Origin: Candidatus Kryptoniota bacterium
Lineage (GTDB): Bacteria; Bacteroidota; Ignavibacteria; Kryptoniales; Kryptoniaceae
Assembly (NCBI GenBank): GCA_938074445.1
Contig: CALJEK010000024.1
Coordinates: forward strand, 1-35,669
Direction of reading: 5' to 3'
Length of the DNA stretch: 35,669 bases
Shown: in pieces, positions 24,400-33,122 of the stretch
How the letters are laid out: every line of letters starts with the position of its first letter
Numbering within the stretch: the first letter of the stretch is position 1
Position numbers and translations under genes: made by a program
The notes under the pieces: model-generated
Told to the model about the DNA's origin: nothing
Database searches by the model: none
What the model saw: the letters and a program-made list of their open reading frames with translations, nothing else

Positions 24400-24996
24400 T
24401 CAGGTTCTTAGGTCAACATTTTTTAAATGTTCAAAAAATCTTTTGGCATAGGCGTAAAGCGAAAGGAAAATCATTACAACGCTTGCCATTATCGGGATAT
24501 CTATAATAAAACCTTTCGCTTTAAACATAGCCAAAGCAATGACAATTGCAATTGATGTGACTGTGTATTTACCAATTTTATTCGATGGCAAGACAAACTT
24601 TATCCTTGTGCTTAAATAAGCACCCGCTAATAGTATCAATAGATCACGCCCGATGACCACGCCGACATACCATGCTGGCAGGTCTCCTTGTTGAACTAAG
24701 CTTAAAACAATTGCACCAACGCAAACTTTATCAGCGAGCGGATCAATTATTTTCCCAAACTCTGTAATTTGATTGTATTTCCTTGCAAAATATCCGTCTG
24801 CCAAGTCAGTTAAATAAAGCATCAACATGAAAAACATTGATATCGCACGATTAAGAGAAAGCTTCAGTCCGTATGCGTCAAAAAGAATCACGCCAGATTC
24901 TTCGGTTAAAAAATAAATCGATGGGATTAAAATTATGAATCTGCTGAAGCTTAAAAAGTTTGATATGTTTAAAATTTTTTTGTTCATTTTAGCCAA
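24400..24996 (-). CDS. pgsA: CDP-diacylglycerol-glycerol-3-phosphate 3-phosphatidyltransferase
   Basis: 198-aa CDP-alcohol phosphatidyltransferase that makes phosphatidylglycerol phosphate, the precursor of phosphatidylglycerol and cardiolipin. The complete catalytic motif is at about residues 64-90: D-x2-D-G-x2-A-R, then G-x3-D-x3-D (LADGYFARK ... FGKIIDPLADK). There are about five hydrophobic helices. The TTG at 24996 lies 5 nt after a GGA and overlaps the purF end by 8 nt; ATG 24987 three codons in is an equally possible start with poorer spacing. PgsA is favoured over phosphatidylserine synthase by the N-terminal NISNFLSFSRFI segment and the length. Confidence 0.88.
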   Translation of the reverse strand: MAKMNKKILNISNFLSFSRFIILIPSIYFLTEESGVILFDAYGLKLSLNRAISMFFMLMLYLTDLADGYFARKYNQITEFGKIIDPLADKVCVGAIVLSLVQQGDLPAWYVGVVIGRDLLILLAGAYLSTRIKFVLPSNKIGKYTVTSIAIVIALAMFKAKGFIIDIPIMASVVMIFLSLYAYAKRFFEHLKNVDLRT

Positions 24997-26470
24997 ATCT
25001 TTCCGTTGCTTCTTTAATGTTCAACTCATGTTCGTATTTTTCGGGTTTCTCTTCAATTGATGTCGGATAATCGCCTGTAAAGCAAGCGGTACAAAAACTT
25101 ATATGTTTTGGAGCGGATTCTAAAAGTTTTTCAACGGATAAATATCCAAGCGTTTCAACACCGAGTTCTTTTCTTATCGCTTCGATATCTCCGTTTAATC
25201 TCGATGCTATCAATTCCTCTTGGCTTGGGAAATCCATGCCATAGTAGCATGGAAATTTGATCGGTGGGGAAGCGACCCTGAAATGAACCTCTCTTGCTCC
25301 AGCTTCTTTAATAAGTTTCACAAGTGCCTTCGAAGTTGTCCCGCGAACAATTGAATCATCAACTATTACAACTCTCCTGTTTTCAAGAACCCCTTTTACA
25401 GTATTGAACTTTACCTTTACATTTAGCTCTCTCATATCCTGTTGCGGTTGAATAAATGTCCGACCAACATAGTGACTTCTTATCAAGCCAATTTCAATTT
25501 TGACATTGTTTCCAAGTTTATTGCTTTCAGTGACGAATCCAAGAGTTGCTGTATTACTTGAGTCGGGCACATTGATTACAATTACCTTGTCATCTTCAGT
25601 TGACCTCGGCGCAGGATGTTCGTGAGCAAGCAATTTCCCAAGTTTTCGTCTCACCTTATCAACATTTTCACCAAAAATTTTACTGTCGGGTCGAGAGAAA
25701 TAAATAAATTCAAAAATGCAAAACGCCTGTCTTTCAACTTTTTTCTCTATCCAATACGACTTCAAATTTCCAGTCCTTATCACCTCATCATCAATGACAA
25801 GTATTTCACCTGGCAAGACATCGCGTATATACTTTGCTTCAATTAGATCAAAAGCACATGTCTCAGACGCGACAACATAACTTCCGTCTGGCATAATACC
25901 GACTGAGAGAGGTCTAAATCCATATGGGTCGCGAACTGCTATGAGTTTATCATCTGTAAGGATGACGAGTGAATACGCACCCTCAATTTGATTTAAAGAT
26001 TCTTTTATTTGCTCGATTTGATTTTCTTTTTGGCTTCTTGCGATTAAGTGTAAAATAATTTCTGTATCGGTCGAGGATTGAAAAATTGTCCCTTCAGATT
26101 GAAGCTTATTTCGCAAAGTTCGTGTATTAGTCAAGTTTCCGTTATGTGCAATTGCGAGGTTTCCACCTTTATAATGAACTACGAAAGGTTGAATGTTAGC
26201 TTTGTTTGATGCGCCAGTGGTTGAATAGCGATTATGCCCAATTGCCGATGTTCCTTTGAGATATTCGTTAATTATCTTTTCATCTTTAAAAACATCAGCG
26301 ACAAGCCCGATGCCCTTATGGAAATTAAATTTTGCTTTTCCACTTAATTCGTCCCTTTCACATGTGACAATTCCAGTTGATTCCTGTCCTCTGTGTTGAA
26401 GTGCATAAAGCCCGTAATAAGTCATCAATGCAGCTTGTGGATGTCCATAAATCCCAAATATACCGCACAC
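24989..26470 (-). CDS. purF: Amidophosphoribosyltransferase (glutamine PRPP amidotransferase)
   Basis: First committed step of purine synthesis: converts PRPP and glutamine to phosphoribosylamine. The N-terminal nucleophile Cys2 follows the start directly (MCGIFGIYG), so no propeptide is needed. The glutaminase domain spans about residues 2-240. The phosphoribosyltransferase domain carries the PRPP loop VVIVDDSIVRGTTSK. Four cysteines at 251, 408, 460 and 463 match the [4Fe-4S] ligands of the Bacillus-type enzyme, so an oxygen-sensitive cluster is expected. GTG start at 26470 with AAGGAG at the proper distance, 1 nt after the PHP protein stop. Length 493 aa is normal. Confidence 0.96.
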   Translation of the reverse strand: MCGIFGIYGHPQAALMTYYGLYALQHRGQESTGIVTCERDELSGKAKFNFHKGIGLVADVFKDEKIINEYLKGTSAIGHNRYSTTGASNKANIQPFVVHYKGGNLAIAHNGNLTNTRTLRNKLQSEGTIFQSSTDTEIILHLIARSQKENQIEQIKESLNQIEGAYSLVILTDDKLIAVRDPYGFRPLSVGIMPDGSYVVASETCAFDLIEAKYIRDVLPGEILVIDDEVIRTGNLKSYWIEKKVERQAFCIFEFIYFSRPDSKIFGENVDKVRRKLGKLLAHEHPAPRSTEDDKVIVINVPDSSNTATLGFVTESNKLGNNVKIEIGLIRSHYVGRTFIQPQQDMRELNVKVKFNTVKGVLENRRVVIVDDSIVRGTTSKALVKLIKEAGAREVHFRVASPPIKFPCYYGMDFPSQEELIASRLNGDIEAIRKELGVETLGYLSVEKLLESAPKHISFCTACFTGDYPTSIEEKPEKYEHELNIKEATERFG

Positions 26471-26471
26471 A

Positions 26472-27530
26472 TTAAATCACTCCTTTATTTCCAATTCTTA
26501 TATGATTCGAAAAAATCCATGGCTTTTCATTATAATATGATTCAACCCTGTAAACCCCAGTTTCACCAACTTCATAGGTCAACCTATTTCCGTAAATTTT
26601 AGTCATAACTTCACCATTTCTTAACAAAATTATCTCCCCCGCTCGAGGCAAAACTACATTTAACTTAATTGGTTTGTCATCAATTTCAATGTAATCACCC
26701 ATTTGAAAAATTTCGCCATTTCTTTCAGCGAAAAATCTGAAACCCTTTGGATCGGCGAAATATGCATAGGATACAAAACATCGCCCGTTTTCAATCGCTG
26801 AAAAAATTTTTTGTTTGTAAAGCTCGAAGTTCTCTTTTTTGCTCTTGTCTATAGGCTCATCAAGTAAAATGTGAGTTCTAATTCCTCTAAACATAACTTT
26901 ATATGGAAATACCTCGACCTCAAACAGTTGCCAGATTTTATATTTATGTCCATGCGCGTCAACACCACCAACGCCAACAACTCTTCTTCGCCTTGCTATC
27001 TCATCCCAACGCTTGAGGGTTTCAGGATAAGGACCTCTTAAGGATTTGAGGGGATGGATGAATCTTTGAAATTTGTTTTCTTGTGTCAACCCTTCAACCC
27101 ATTCGGACATGTGATTCCAAATCTCAATTCCTGTAAATTCATCCAAATTCCACTCTTTCCACGGATACGGTGGATATTCTTCAAGATTATTTCTTCTTTC
27201 ATCGGGATGCGCTATTATCCCAATTCCATTTAGAACTTTAATCTTTTGCACATATTCTTTTGCTGAATTATTCGGATAGAAAACTTCATCCACCCTAAAA
27301 ACAAGATAATGATTTTTATCGTCTGGGTCATTAAGTTCATAACCAATTATGATCATCGTGTCATCATACCATCCCTCAAAACCATCATGCTTGGGTTTCA
27401 AAGTATTATGGTCTGTCATCATAACGAAATCAAGACCAAGTTCGCTTGCAGCCTTTGCTATCTCTGGGATTGTTCCAGTTCCGTCTGAATAAATAGAGTG
27501 GACATGAATTACGCCAACGTATTCAAACAT
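26472..27530 (-). CDS. PHP-domain metal-dependent phosphoesterase
   Basis: 352-aa protein with the PHP (polymerase and histidinol phosphatase) fold. Metal ligands are readable as His9 and His11 in GVIHVHSIYSDGT, Asp16, the TDHN motif near residue 41, AHPDERR near 110, and the GVDAHGHKY segment near 195, which together give the trinuclear site. The C-terminal ~100 residues form a beta-rich domain (KPIKLNVVLPRAGEIILLRNGEV) that may bind substrate. Family members hydrolyse phosphoesters, but the substrate here is unknown. It is coupled to purF by a 1-nt gap, so a nucleotide-related substrate is plausible, without proof. ATG start at 27530. Confidence 0.85.
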   Translation of the reverse strand: MFEYVGVIHVHSIYSDGTGTIPEIAKAASELGLDFVMMTDHNTLKPKHDGFEGWYDDTMIIIGYELNDPDDKNHYLVFRVDEVFYPNNSAKEYVQKIKVLNGIGIIAHPDERRNNLEEYPPYPWKEWNLDEFTGIEIWNHMSEWVEGLTQENKFQRFIHPLKSLRGPYPETLKRWDEIARRRRVVGVGGVDAHGHKYKIWQLFEVEVFPYKVMFRGIRTHILLDEPIDKSKKENFELYKQKIFSAIENGRCFVSYAYFADPKGFRFFAERNGEIFQMGDYIEIDDKPIKLNVVLPRAGEIILLRNGEVMTKIYGNRLTYEVGETGVYRVESYYNEKPWIFSNHIRIGNKGVI

Positions 27531-27611
27531 CTATATTTCAAAAAGATTTTGTTATAGACAAAGTTCAACTATGGGGTTGAACAAGTTAAAGATAAAATTT
27601 TTGAATTGAAT

Positions 27612-27637
27612 AACAAAAAGGGGAGGGGAAACTCCCC
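27612..27637 (-). terminator. Intrinsic terminator after the nicotinamidase-like gene
   Basis: On the - strand GGGGAG (27637-27632) pairs with CTCCCC (27625-27620), loop TTTCCC, followed at once by TTTTTGTT. It sits 10 nt after the stop of the nicotinamidase-like gene and separates it from the PHP-purF block. Confidence 0.85.
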
Positions 27638-27647
27638 TCGAATATTC

Positions 27648-28313
27648 TCACTTTTGTGCGACAGACCTACCACTTAAGATATTTTTTTCAACAATATCGT
27701 CTGTTTTTACAATTTCAACACCTTCGGATTTCCACTTTTCAATTAATTGCTTGCCTCGATCTTCGTAGATCGGTTTGGCAGCGTCTTCAACAAGGTAAAT
27801 TTTATACTTTCCTCTCTTTAAGAAACCTTCTATCGCATAGGCATCGCATACATCAAGTGCCACACCAAAGACAACAATCTCTTTCGGGTTTATGATTTCA
27901 AGAACTGGATCAACATTTGGATTTGAAAATACATCAAACTTCTGTTTCCTGAAAATTATTTCGCCTTTATGATTCTGAACCATTTTAACAAGCTCTTCCT
28001 TTGAAACAGGGTGGCTATCAATATATAGCGGGTTTAATGGTTTTGTTGCCTCAATTCTTTCCCAGCCCGGGGTATTCTGCAAACAATGCGGTGGGAATGT
28101 ATTTAAATAATCGGGATTATCGGAAATTTCCTCATCCTGTAGAGTGTGATAGTCAGCCGAACCCATGATTTGAACTTCATTTTTCCTTGCGTAGTCGTAA
28201 AGCTTTTCAAGATTTGGAATTATCTCCTCGGCGTTTGGTACATAAAGTTTTCCGTCTTTCATCATGAAGTCATATTGTGTATCTACATCCCAAAAAATGA
28301 TTTCTATAATCAT
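27648..28313 (-). CDS. Nicotinamidase-like cysteine hydrolase (isochorismatase fold)
   Basis: 221-aa isochorismatase-superfamily amidohydrolase, most like nicotinamidase (PncA), which turns nicotinamide into nicotinic acid for NAD salvage. The catalytic triad reads Asp11 (DTQYDF), Lys123 (FRKQKFDVF) and Cys156 (GVALDVCDAY), with the cis-peptide GVAL segment before the Cys. Metal ligands Asp54 and His56 (ADYH) and His76 (FPPHC) are as in PncA; the extra His found in some PncA proteins is replaced by an acidic residue near 61-62. The start is ATG at 28313 with a strong GGGAGGTG site. It is bounded by a terminator downstream and a 74-nt gap upstream. Confidence 0.85.
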   Translation of the reverse strand: MIIEIIFWDVDTQYDFMMKDGKLYVPNAEEIIPNLEKLYDYARKNEVQIMGSADYHTLQDEEISDNPDYLNTFPPHCLQNTPGWERIEATKPLNPLYIDSHPVSKEELVKMVQNHKGEIIFRKQKFDVFSNPNVDPVLEIINPKEIVVFGVALDVCDAYAIEGFLKRGKYKIYLVEDAAKPIYEDRGKQLIEKWKSEGVEIVKTDDIVEKNILSGRSVAQK

Positions 28314-28387
28314 GGCGCACCTCCCAATTTTTTATTTTAACAGCCTAATTCATAAGAAAAAACAAATGCAAATTTTTGTCCGTTTCC

Positions 28388-30109
28388 TTAAGATTTTATT
28401 CTCGTTCCGCGCTCTTCACGATCAAGTATCCAGCCAGCAATTTTCCCTTCGTTAATTGTTTTGAAATCTTCCCAATATTCTTTGGTTCGAACAAACCTTG
28501 AGCTTGTATCTTCAGATGGGATTTCCTCGGTTTCTTTAATAATTCTTTCGAATCTTCTTTTCCAAACGTTCATGTTCTCAATCCTCAAGTCGACCCAACC
28601 GTCATATGCCCATTGGTTGATTTTTTCGGGGGTTATTTCAACTGTGTTTTCTCCTCTGTATGGTGGGATTTTGATTTCATTGCCACGTATAAGTGTTTCA
28701 CCATCTGGCATTAAAATTGGAATTCCTATGGAGATGATTTGAGCCCTTAACCTTTTGTTTGATTTTATAATTTCAGCGCATTTTTGGCTCATATCTTTTG
28801 GATCTTGATTAACAACATTTTCTATGCTTCCATAAGCAAGTTTTAGGAGGTGCGCTTCATATAAAAGTTTTGATAACCTTGGGGGACCAAGCAATTCAAA
28901 AGCTATGCTTTCAACATTATGTTGTTTTTCAAGCTCTCTCATCTTCTTTAAAGCAGCTTCAGTCAAAAATCCTGCTCTATAGGTTGGTTCAAGGGTTGCG
29001 TGGTCAAGTGCATTTATGATGTCGTGTCCAGTATTTCCGCCTTTTATCTCAAAAACAACGGTTTCGGCAATCTCCTCCGGAGTTACATATTCCATTTGAC
29101 CTGGGGTTGAAAGCGTTTCAAATTCAGCTCTTGAAAATAGTCCGTTTTCTCCTGTATCAATGAAAACAGATTTTAATGTTTCGTTTAGCTTTTCAAAGTT
29201 ATCTTCAGTGATTTTCAATTCAAGTGTTTTGTTTAATTTGAAAGCTCTTTCAGGCGGACAATCGATAAGTTCAACAGGTTTACCTCTTAATTTTATTTCG
29301 CCAAATCCAATTTTTTTCCATGCGATTGCTGCTGTCGGTTTTATCTCCTTTGTTATCGGTGCATCTGGAGTTCTACCCATAAGAAAGAGAAGAAGTGTGT
29401 GAGCTCCAGCAACAGCTGATTTACTTAGCAAAACCCTTGAAGGTCTCTCTTCACTGTGCGTGTATGGAATATTAAGTCCCATTCCACCTGTACCACTTGT
29501 CCCAATCTTGACATAAATCTTTGTCCCAGCCTCCTGCATTGAGCGGTAGAGGATTTGAACATGTTTTATTAATTGTGGGATGTAAAGGGTTGCAAGTAAT
29601 TTTTCAGTTAACTCAATTAAGTTTTCCTTTTCCTTTTTCCCATCACTGGCTTTAAATTTGTCGATCGAGTGTAAAACTTCTGTAGCTGCTGCAAAAATAT
29701 TCTGATATGCAATCGCGGTTGCGGTGTTAACGCAATCGATTACAATTTCAGGTTTAAATTGATTTAATAGGTTGTAAATGGTTGATTGTTTCAAGTTTTC
29801 ATCGGTTAACTCTCCGATCACATCATTGATCAAAGTTCTTCTGTGCTCAGGGTTTGATAAAATTTCTTCACGGTCCATATCTTTAAATTCATTCCTTACA
29901 AAGATATTTCCCCACCACGGTATAAAAGAATTACCATCAAAATCAGGGAATTCTTTTCGCAGCTTTTCAACTGCTTCTTCAGCCTCCCACTGTTTGAGGG
30001 AAGCTACGATTATGCTTTTTGGTTTTTCTTGAACTATTCGCCGGGTTATGGCAGAGCCGACAAGTCCCCAGGCTCCCAAGATAAGGACTGTTTTTCCTTT
30101 GATGTCCAT
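28388..30109 (-). CDS. Large Rossmann-fold dehydrogenase-like protein of unknown function
   Basis: 573-aa protein that starts as a short-chain dehydrogenase/epimerase: a dinucleotide-binding GAWGLVGSAI motif at about residues 11-20, and later IVIDCVNTATA and YVKIGTSGTGGMG, which sit where SDR enzymes have the NNAG and catalytic Ser regions. At the expected YxxxK the sequence reads VLLSK (226-230), so the catalytic Tyr is replaced while Lys230 remains. The C-terminal ~300 residues, including DHATLEPTYRAGFLTEAAL and IPPYRGENTVEI, match no family I can name. No membrane helix is seen. It lies alone, first in the - strand block and divergent from the acylase. I do not assign a reaction. Confidence 0.75.
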   Translation of the reverse strand: MDIKGKTVLILGAWGLVGSAITRRIVQEKPKSIIVASLKQWEAEEAVEKLRKEFPDFDGNSFIPWWGNIFVRNEFKDMDREEILSNPEHRRTLINDVIGELTDENLKQSTIYNLLNQFKPEIVIDCVNTATAIAYQNIFAAATEVLHSIDKFKASDGKKEKENLIELTEKLLATLYIPQLIKHVQILYRSMQEAGTKIYVKIGTSGTGGMGLNIPYTHSEERPSRVLLSKSAVAGAHTLLLFLMGRTPDAPITKEIKPTAAIAWKKIGFGEIKLRGKPVELIDCPPERAFKLNKTLELKITEDNFEKLNETLKSVFIDTGENGLFSRAEFETLSTPGQMEYVTPEEIAETVVFEIKGGNTGHDIINALDHATLEPTYRAGFLTEAALKKMRELEKQHNVESIAFELLGPPRLSKLLYEAHLLKLAYGSIENVVNQDPKDMSQKCAEIIKSNKRLRAQIISIGIPILMPDGETLIRGNEIKIPPYRGENTVEITPEKINQWAYDGWVDLRIENMNVWKRRFERIIKETEEIPSEDTSSRFVRTKEYWEDFKTINEGKIAGWILDREERGTRIKS

Positions 30110-30139
30110 AGGTAGGGTGTTTTTAGTTTTTGTTGCATA

Positions 30140-30170
30140 TTAATTTAGCCAGCCAGTGTGAAATTTCCAA
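30140..30170 (-). promoter_or_regulatory. Candidate promoter for the 573-aa dehydrogenase-like gene
   Basis: On the - strand, TTG (30170-30168), a 20-nt spacer and TAAATTAA (30147-30140), a partial match to the TTG / TAnnTTTG pattern, about 31 nt before the ATG at 30109. Confidence 0.3.
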
Positions 30171-30191
30171 AGTTTAATTAACTTAACACAT

Positions 30192-30221
30192 TTGAAATGA
30201 AAAGTGAATTTTGTAAATTTT
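30192..30221 (+). promoter_or_regulatory. Candidate promoter for the acylase-ArgS operon
   Basis: TTG (30192-30194), a 19-nt spacer and TAAATTTT (30214-30221), fitting the TTG / TAnnTTTG pattern with one mismatch at the end, about 26 nt before the start codon at 30247. It shares the 137-nt divergent gap with the promoter on the other strand. Confidence 0.4.
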
Positions 30222-30246
30222 TTTAAACTAAAAATGTAGCAACCTT

Positions 30247-32676
30247 ATGCCAAAGCTGACGAAATTTATCGCTGGAATTTCTTTTACCTTAACCGTTTTT
30301 TTAATCGCTGTGATCATTCTGGCATATAAACTTATCACAAGATCGCATCCGCAAATCGAGGGAACTTTAAAATCGCACCTTTTGATCGATTCTGTCTATG
30401 TTTACAGAGATGAAAACGGAATACCCCATATATTTGCGAAAAATGAACATGACCTTTATTTCGCGCTTGGCTATGTGACTGCACAAGATAGGTTGTGGCA
30501 GATGGATTTGTCAAGAAGAATTGCCTCGGGGAGATTGTCGGAAATTTTTGGGATTGATGTGCTCGAAATTGATAAACTTTTTAGAACGCTTTCCCTTAAT
30601 GAAACCGCTAAAAGAATGCAAAAATATCTCAGCGAGAAATCGATCGAGATATTAAAATCATATTCCGACGGTGTTAATTATTTCATACAGACACAAAAGG
30701 GAAACTACCCTGTTGAATTCAAGCTGCTAAAATATGAACCAGAGGAATGGAGTATAACTGATTGCCTTTTGATCACAAGGCTGATTGCGTGGCAATTGAA
30801 TTTTTCATGGTTGACGGAACCCGTATTTTCAGAGATCCTGTCGCAGGTGGGTGATGAAAAGTTTAGAAAGATAATACCTGAATATCCAGAAAATGCTCCA
30901 ATTATAATTAAAAAGTATACCCCACCTTTCGGCAAATTTGTTGAAGCAAATATACACTTTAGAGAGATGTTTGGTATGCTTTCGGATGGAATTGGAAGTA
31001 ATTCGTGGGTCGTCTCTGGTAAAAAATCAGCAAGTGGTAAACCAATGCTTGCGAACGATCCGCACCTTCCGCATTCGCTTCCATCAATATGGTATCAAGT
31101 GCACCTTAATGATGGCACCCTCGATATGGTTGGGGTTTGTATTCCGGGAACCCCTGGAATAGTCATAGGACGAAATAACTATATAGCCTGGGGGTTGACG
31201 AATGTTATGCTTGATGATACAGATTTTTATATCGAGAGAATCGATTCCTCTGGGACAAAATATCTCTATAATGGAAAGTGGCTTCAGCTTATTGAAAGGG
31301 AGGAGGAAATAAATGTAAGAGGCAAAGGCAAATATAAGTTTAAAGTTCTTTCAACCCACCGTGGACCAATTATAAGCGATGTATATAATTTTAGTTTCGC
31401 TGAATATGCACGCGAACTCGATTCGAAGTTTATTACCTCGCAAGTAATCTCGATGCAGTGGACGGGAAATTTGCTTTCGGATGAAATCCTTGCCTTTTAT
31501 AAAATTAATCATGCTAAAAATTGGGAGGAGTTTAAAGAAGGGCTTAAGTTATTTACGGTTCCTGCACAAAATTTCGTTTATGCCGATGTATATGGAAATA
31601 TAGGATATTATTGCGCAGGGAAAATTCCAATACGAAGAAATTTAAACCCGCTTTTATTAAATCCTGGTGAGACGAATGATTTTGATTGGGTTGGTTTTGT
31701 TCCATTTGATTTGCAACCAAATGTTTTGAACCCATCCGAAAACTTTATAGCCACCGCGAATAATAAAATTGTCCCAGATAATTACCCTTATTACATAAGC
31801 TATCTGTGGGAGCCAGAATCTAGAGCGATGAGAATCGACGAATTTTTATCGTCAAAAGAGAAATTTAGCATAGATGATTTTAAATCTCTGCAACTTGATT
31901 ATTTTTCACATTATGCGCGCGAGTTGACACCATATATAATCCAAGCTTTTGAAAATATCGATGTCGAAGAAAGTTTGGTAAAAGAGGGACTTGACTATTT
32001 AAAAAAGTGGACTTATAATTTCTCGCGCGATGATATAGCAACCACGATTTTTAACGCTTTTCTTGTCGCTATGATGAGAAATACGTTTGAAGATGAACTG
32101 GGACAGGGGCTTTACAAAAAGTTTATATTTTATTCTGGCATTCCCTTAAGGATTTTAAAACAATTGATAACCGAAAATGATACGCTCTGGTTTGATGATG
32201 TCGGAACTAAAGATAAAGTTGAGACAAGGGATGAAATTATTAGAAAAAGTTTCTTTGAAAGTATGCATGGTTTGAAGAAATCGCTTGGGGATGATATGTT
32301 GACTTGGCATTGGGGAAAAGTTCACAAACTTGAGCTTGTTCATCCACTTGGCTTGAAAAAACCTTTTGATAAAATTTTTAATCTTGGTCCATTTGAGGTT
32401 GGAGGAGCGGGGACAACTGTTAATAACGCAGGCTTTAGTATGTTGAAACCTTTTAATTGTGTTCTTGGTCCATCTATGCGTCAAATTGTTGATTTTTCAG
32501 AAAATTTATTATATTCAGTTATACCAGCGGGAGCATCAGGGCAAATTATGAGTAAGTTTTATGATAACCAAACGCAGCTTTACTTAAGTGGCGAATATGT
32601 TAAGATAGAGATGAGCTTGGACAAATTAAAAGACAAAAGGACAACTAAAATACTAAAGATTATCCCACGAGAATGA
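30247..32676 (+). CDS. Penicillin acylase family N-terminal-nucleophile hydrolase
   Basis: 809-aa Ntn-hydrolase precursor of the penicillin/acyl-homoserine-lactone acylase family, which hydrolyses amide bonds of acylated small molecules. An N-terminal hydrophobic helix (about residues 8-27) anchors or exports it to the periplasm. The alpha-chain region has DENGIPHIFAKNEHDLYFALGYVTAQDRLWQMD, a typical motif set (shown as segments around residues 58-90). Autocleavage would expose Ser251 in GIGSNSWVVSG, followed by KPMLANDPHL. The Asn/oxyanion region ATANNKI is present near 505. ATG start without a clear ribosome binding site. The last four bases overlap the next gene. Natural substrate unknown; a role in cell-wall or signal-molecule degradation cannot be separated. 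Confidence 0.9.
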   Translation: MPKLTKFIAGISFTLTVFLIAVIILAYKLITRSHPQIEGTLKSHLLIDSVYVYRDENGIPHIFAKNEHDLYFALGYVTAQDRLWQMDLSRRIASGRLSEIFGIDVLEIDKLFRTLSLNETAKRMQKYLSEKSIEILKSYSDGVNYFIQTQKGNYPVEFKLLKYEPEEWSITDCLLITRLIAWQLNFSWLTEPVFSEILSQVGDEKFRKIIPEYPENAPIIIKKYTPPFGKFVEANIHFREMFGMLSDGIGSNSWVVSGKKSASGKPMLANDPHLPHSLPSIWYQVHLNDGTLDMVGVCIPGTPGIVIGRNNYIAWGLTNVMLDDTDFYIERIDSSGTKYLYNGKWLQLIEREEEINVRGKGKYKFKVLSTHRGPIISDVYNFSFAEYARELDSKFITSQVISMQWTGNLLSDEILAFYKINHAKNWEEFKEGLKLFTVPAQNFVYADVYGNIGYYCAGKIPIRRNLNPLLLNPGETNDFDWVGFVPFDLQPNVLNPSENFIATANNKIVPDNYPYYISYLWEPESRAMRIDEFLSSKEKFSIDDFKSLQLDYFSHYARELTPYIIQAFENIDVEESLVKEGLDYLKKWTYNFSRDDIATTIFNAFLVAMMRNTFEDELGQGLYKKFIFYSGIPLRILKQLITENDTLWFDDVGTKDKVETRDEIIRKSFFESMHGLKKSLGDDMLTWHWGKVHKLELVHPLGLKKPFDKIFNLGPFEVGGAGTTVNNAGFSMLKPFNCVLGPSMRQIVDFSENLLYSVIPAGASGQIMSKFYDNQTQLYLSGEYVKIEMSLDKLKDKRTTKILKIIPRE

Positions 32677-33122
32677 AAGGAAAAGGTTCAAATGCAGTCG
32701 CACTTTTGGGTTTGGGGATAATTTTTGTAGGGGTTTTGATTTTTTTATTTTTGAAAATTTTAAATGGTAGGTATAAATTTTCAAGTGAGGAAGAAATCAA
32801 TGTCGAAAATCCATCTTATCAAATTGATGTGTTAAACGGATGCGGAATTGAGGATGTCGCTTTCCAAATAACGCAATACTTAAGAGCTAAAGGTTTTGAT
32901 GTCATAGATTATGGGAATTATGATTCAATAGTCAACGAAAGTTTTATCATTGACCATATCGGGTGGTCGGATACGGCTAAGGTAATAGCAAAGGCACTTG
33001 GAATAGACGAGAATAAAATCGTTAGATCCAAATCAAATTACTACAATGAGTTCACCGTTGTAATAGGTAAAGATTATATCACTTTAAAGCCATTTAAAAA
33101 CAAAAATGGAGAAAGCTTTTGA
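32673..33122 (+). CDS. Membrane protein with LytR C-terminal domain
   Basis: 149-aa protein with one N-terminal membrane helix (about residues 7-27) and a periplasmic LytR_C domain: YQIDVLNGCGIEDVAFQI (about 49-66), a central AKVIAKALGID helix, and VVIGKDY near the end. The domain is found next to LytR-CpsA-Psr enzymes or alone; its ligand is not established. The start ATG overlaps the acylase stop (ATGA) and its own stop overlaps the RsfS start (TTGA). A small membrane protein of this type immediately before rsfS is an arrangement I would expect to recur in related genomes, but I have not checked that. Confidence 0.82.
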   Translation: MKGKGSNAVALLGLGIIFVGVLIFLFLKILNGRYKFSSEEEINVENPSYQIDVLNGCGIEDVAFQITQYLRAKGFDVIDYGNYDSIVNESFIIDHIGWSDTAKVIAKALGIDENKIVRSKSNYYNEFTVVIGKDYITLKPFKNKNGESF

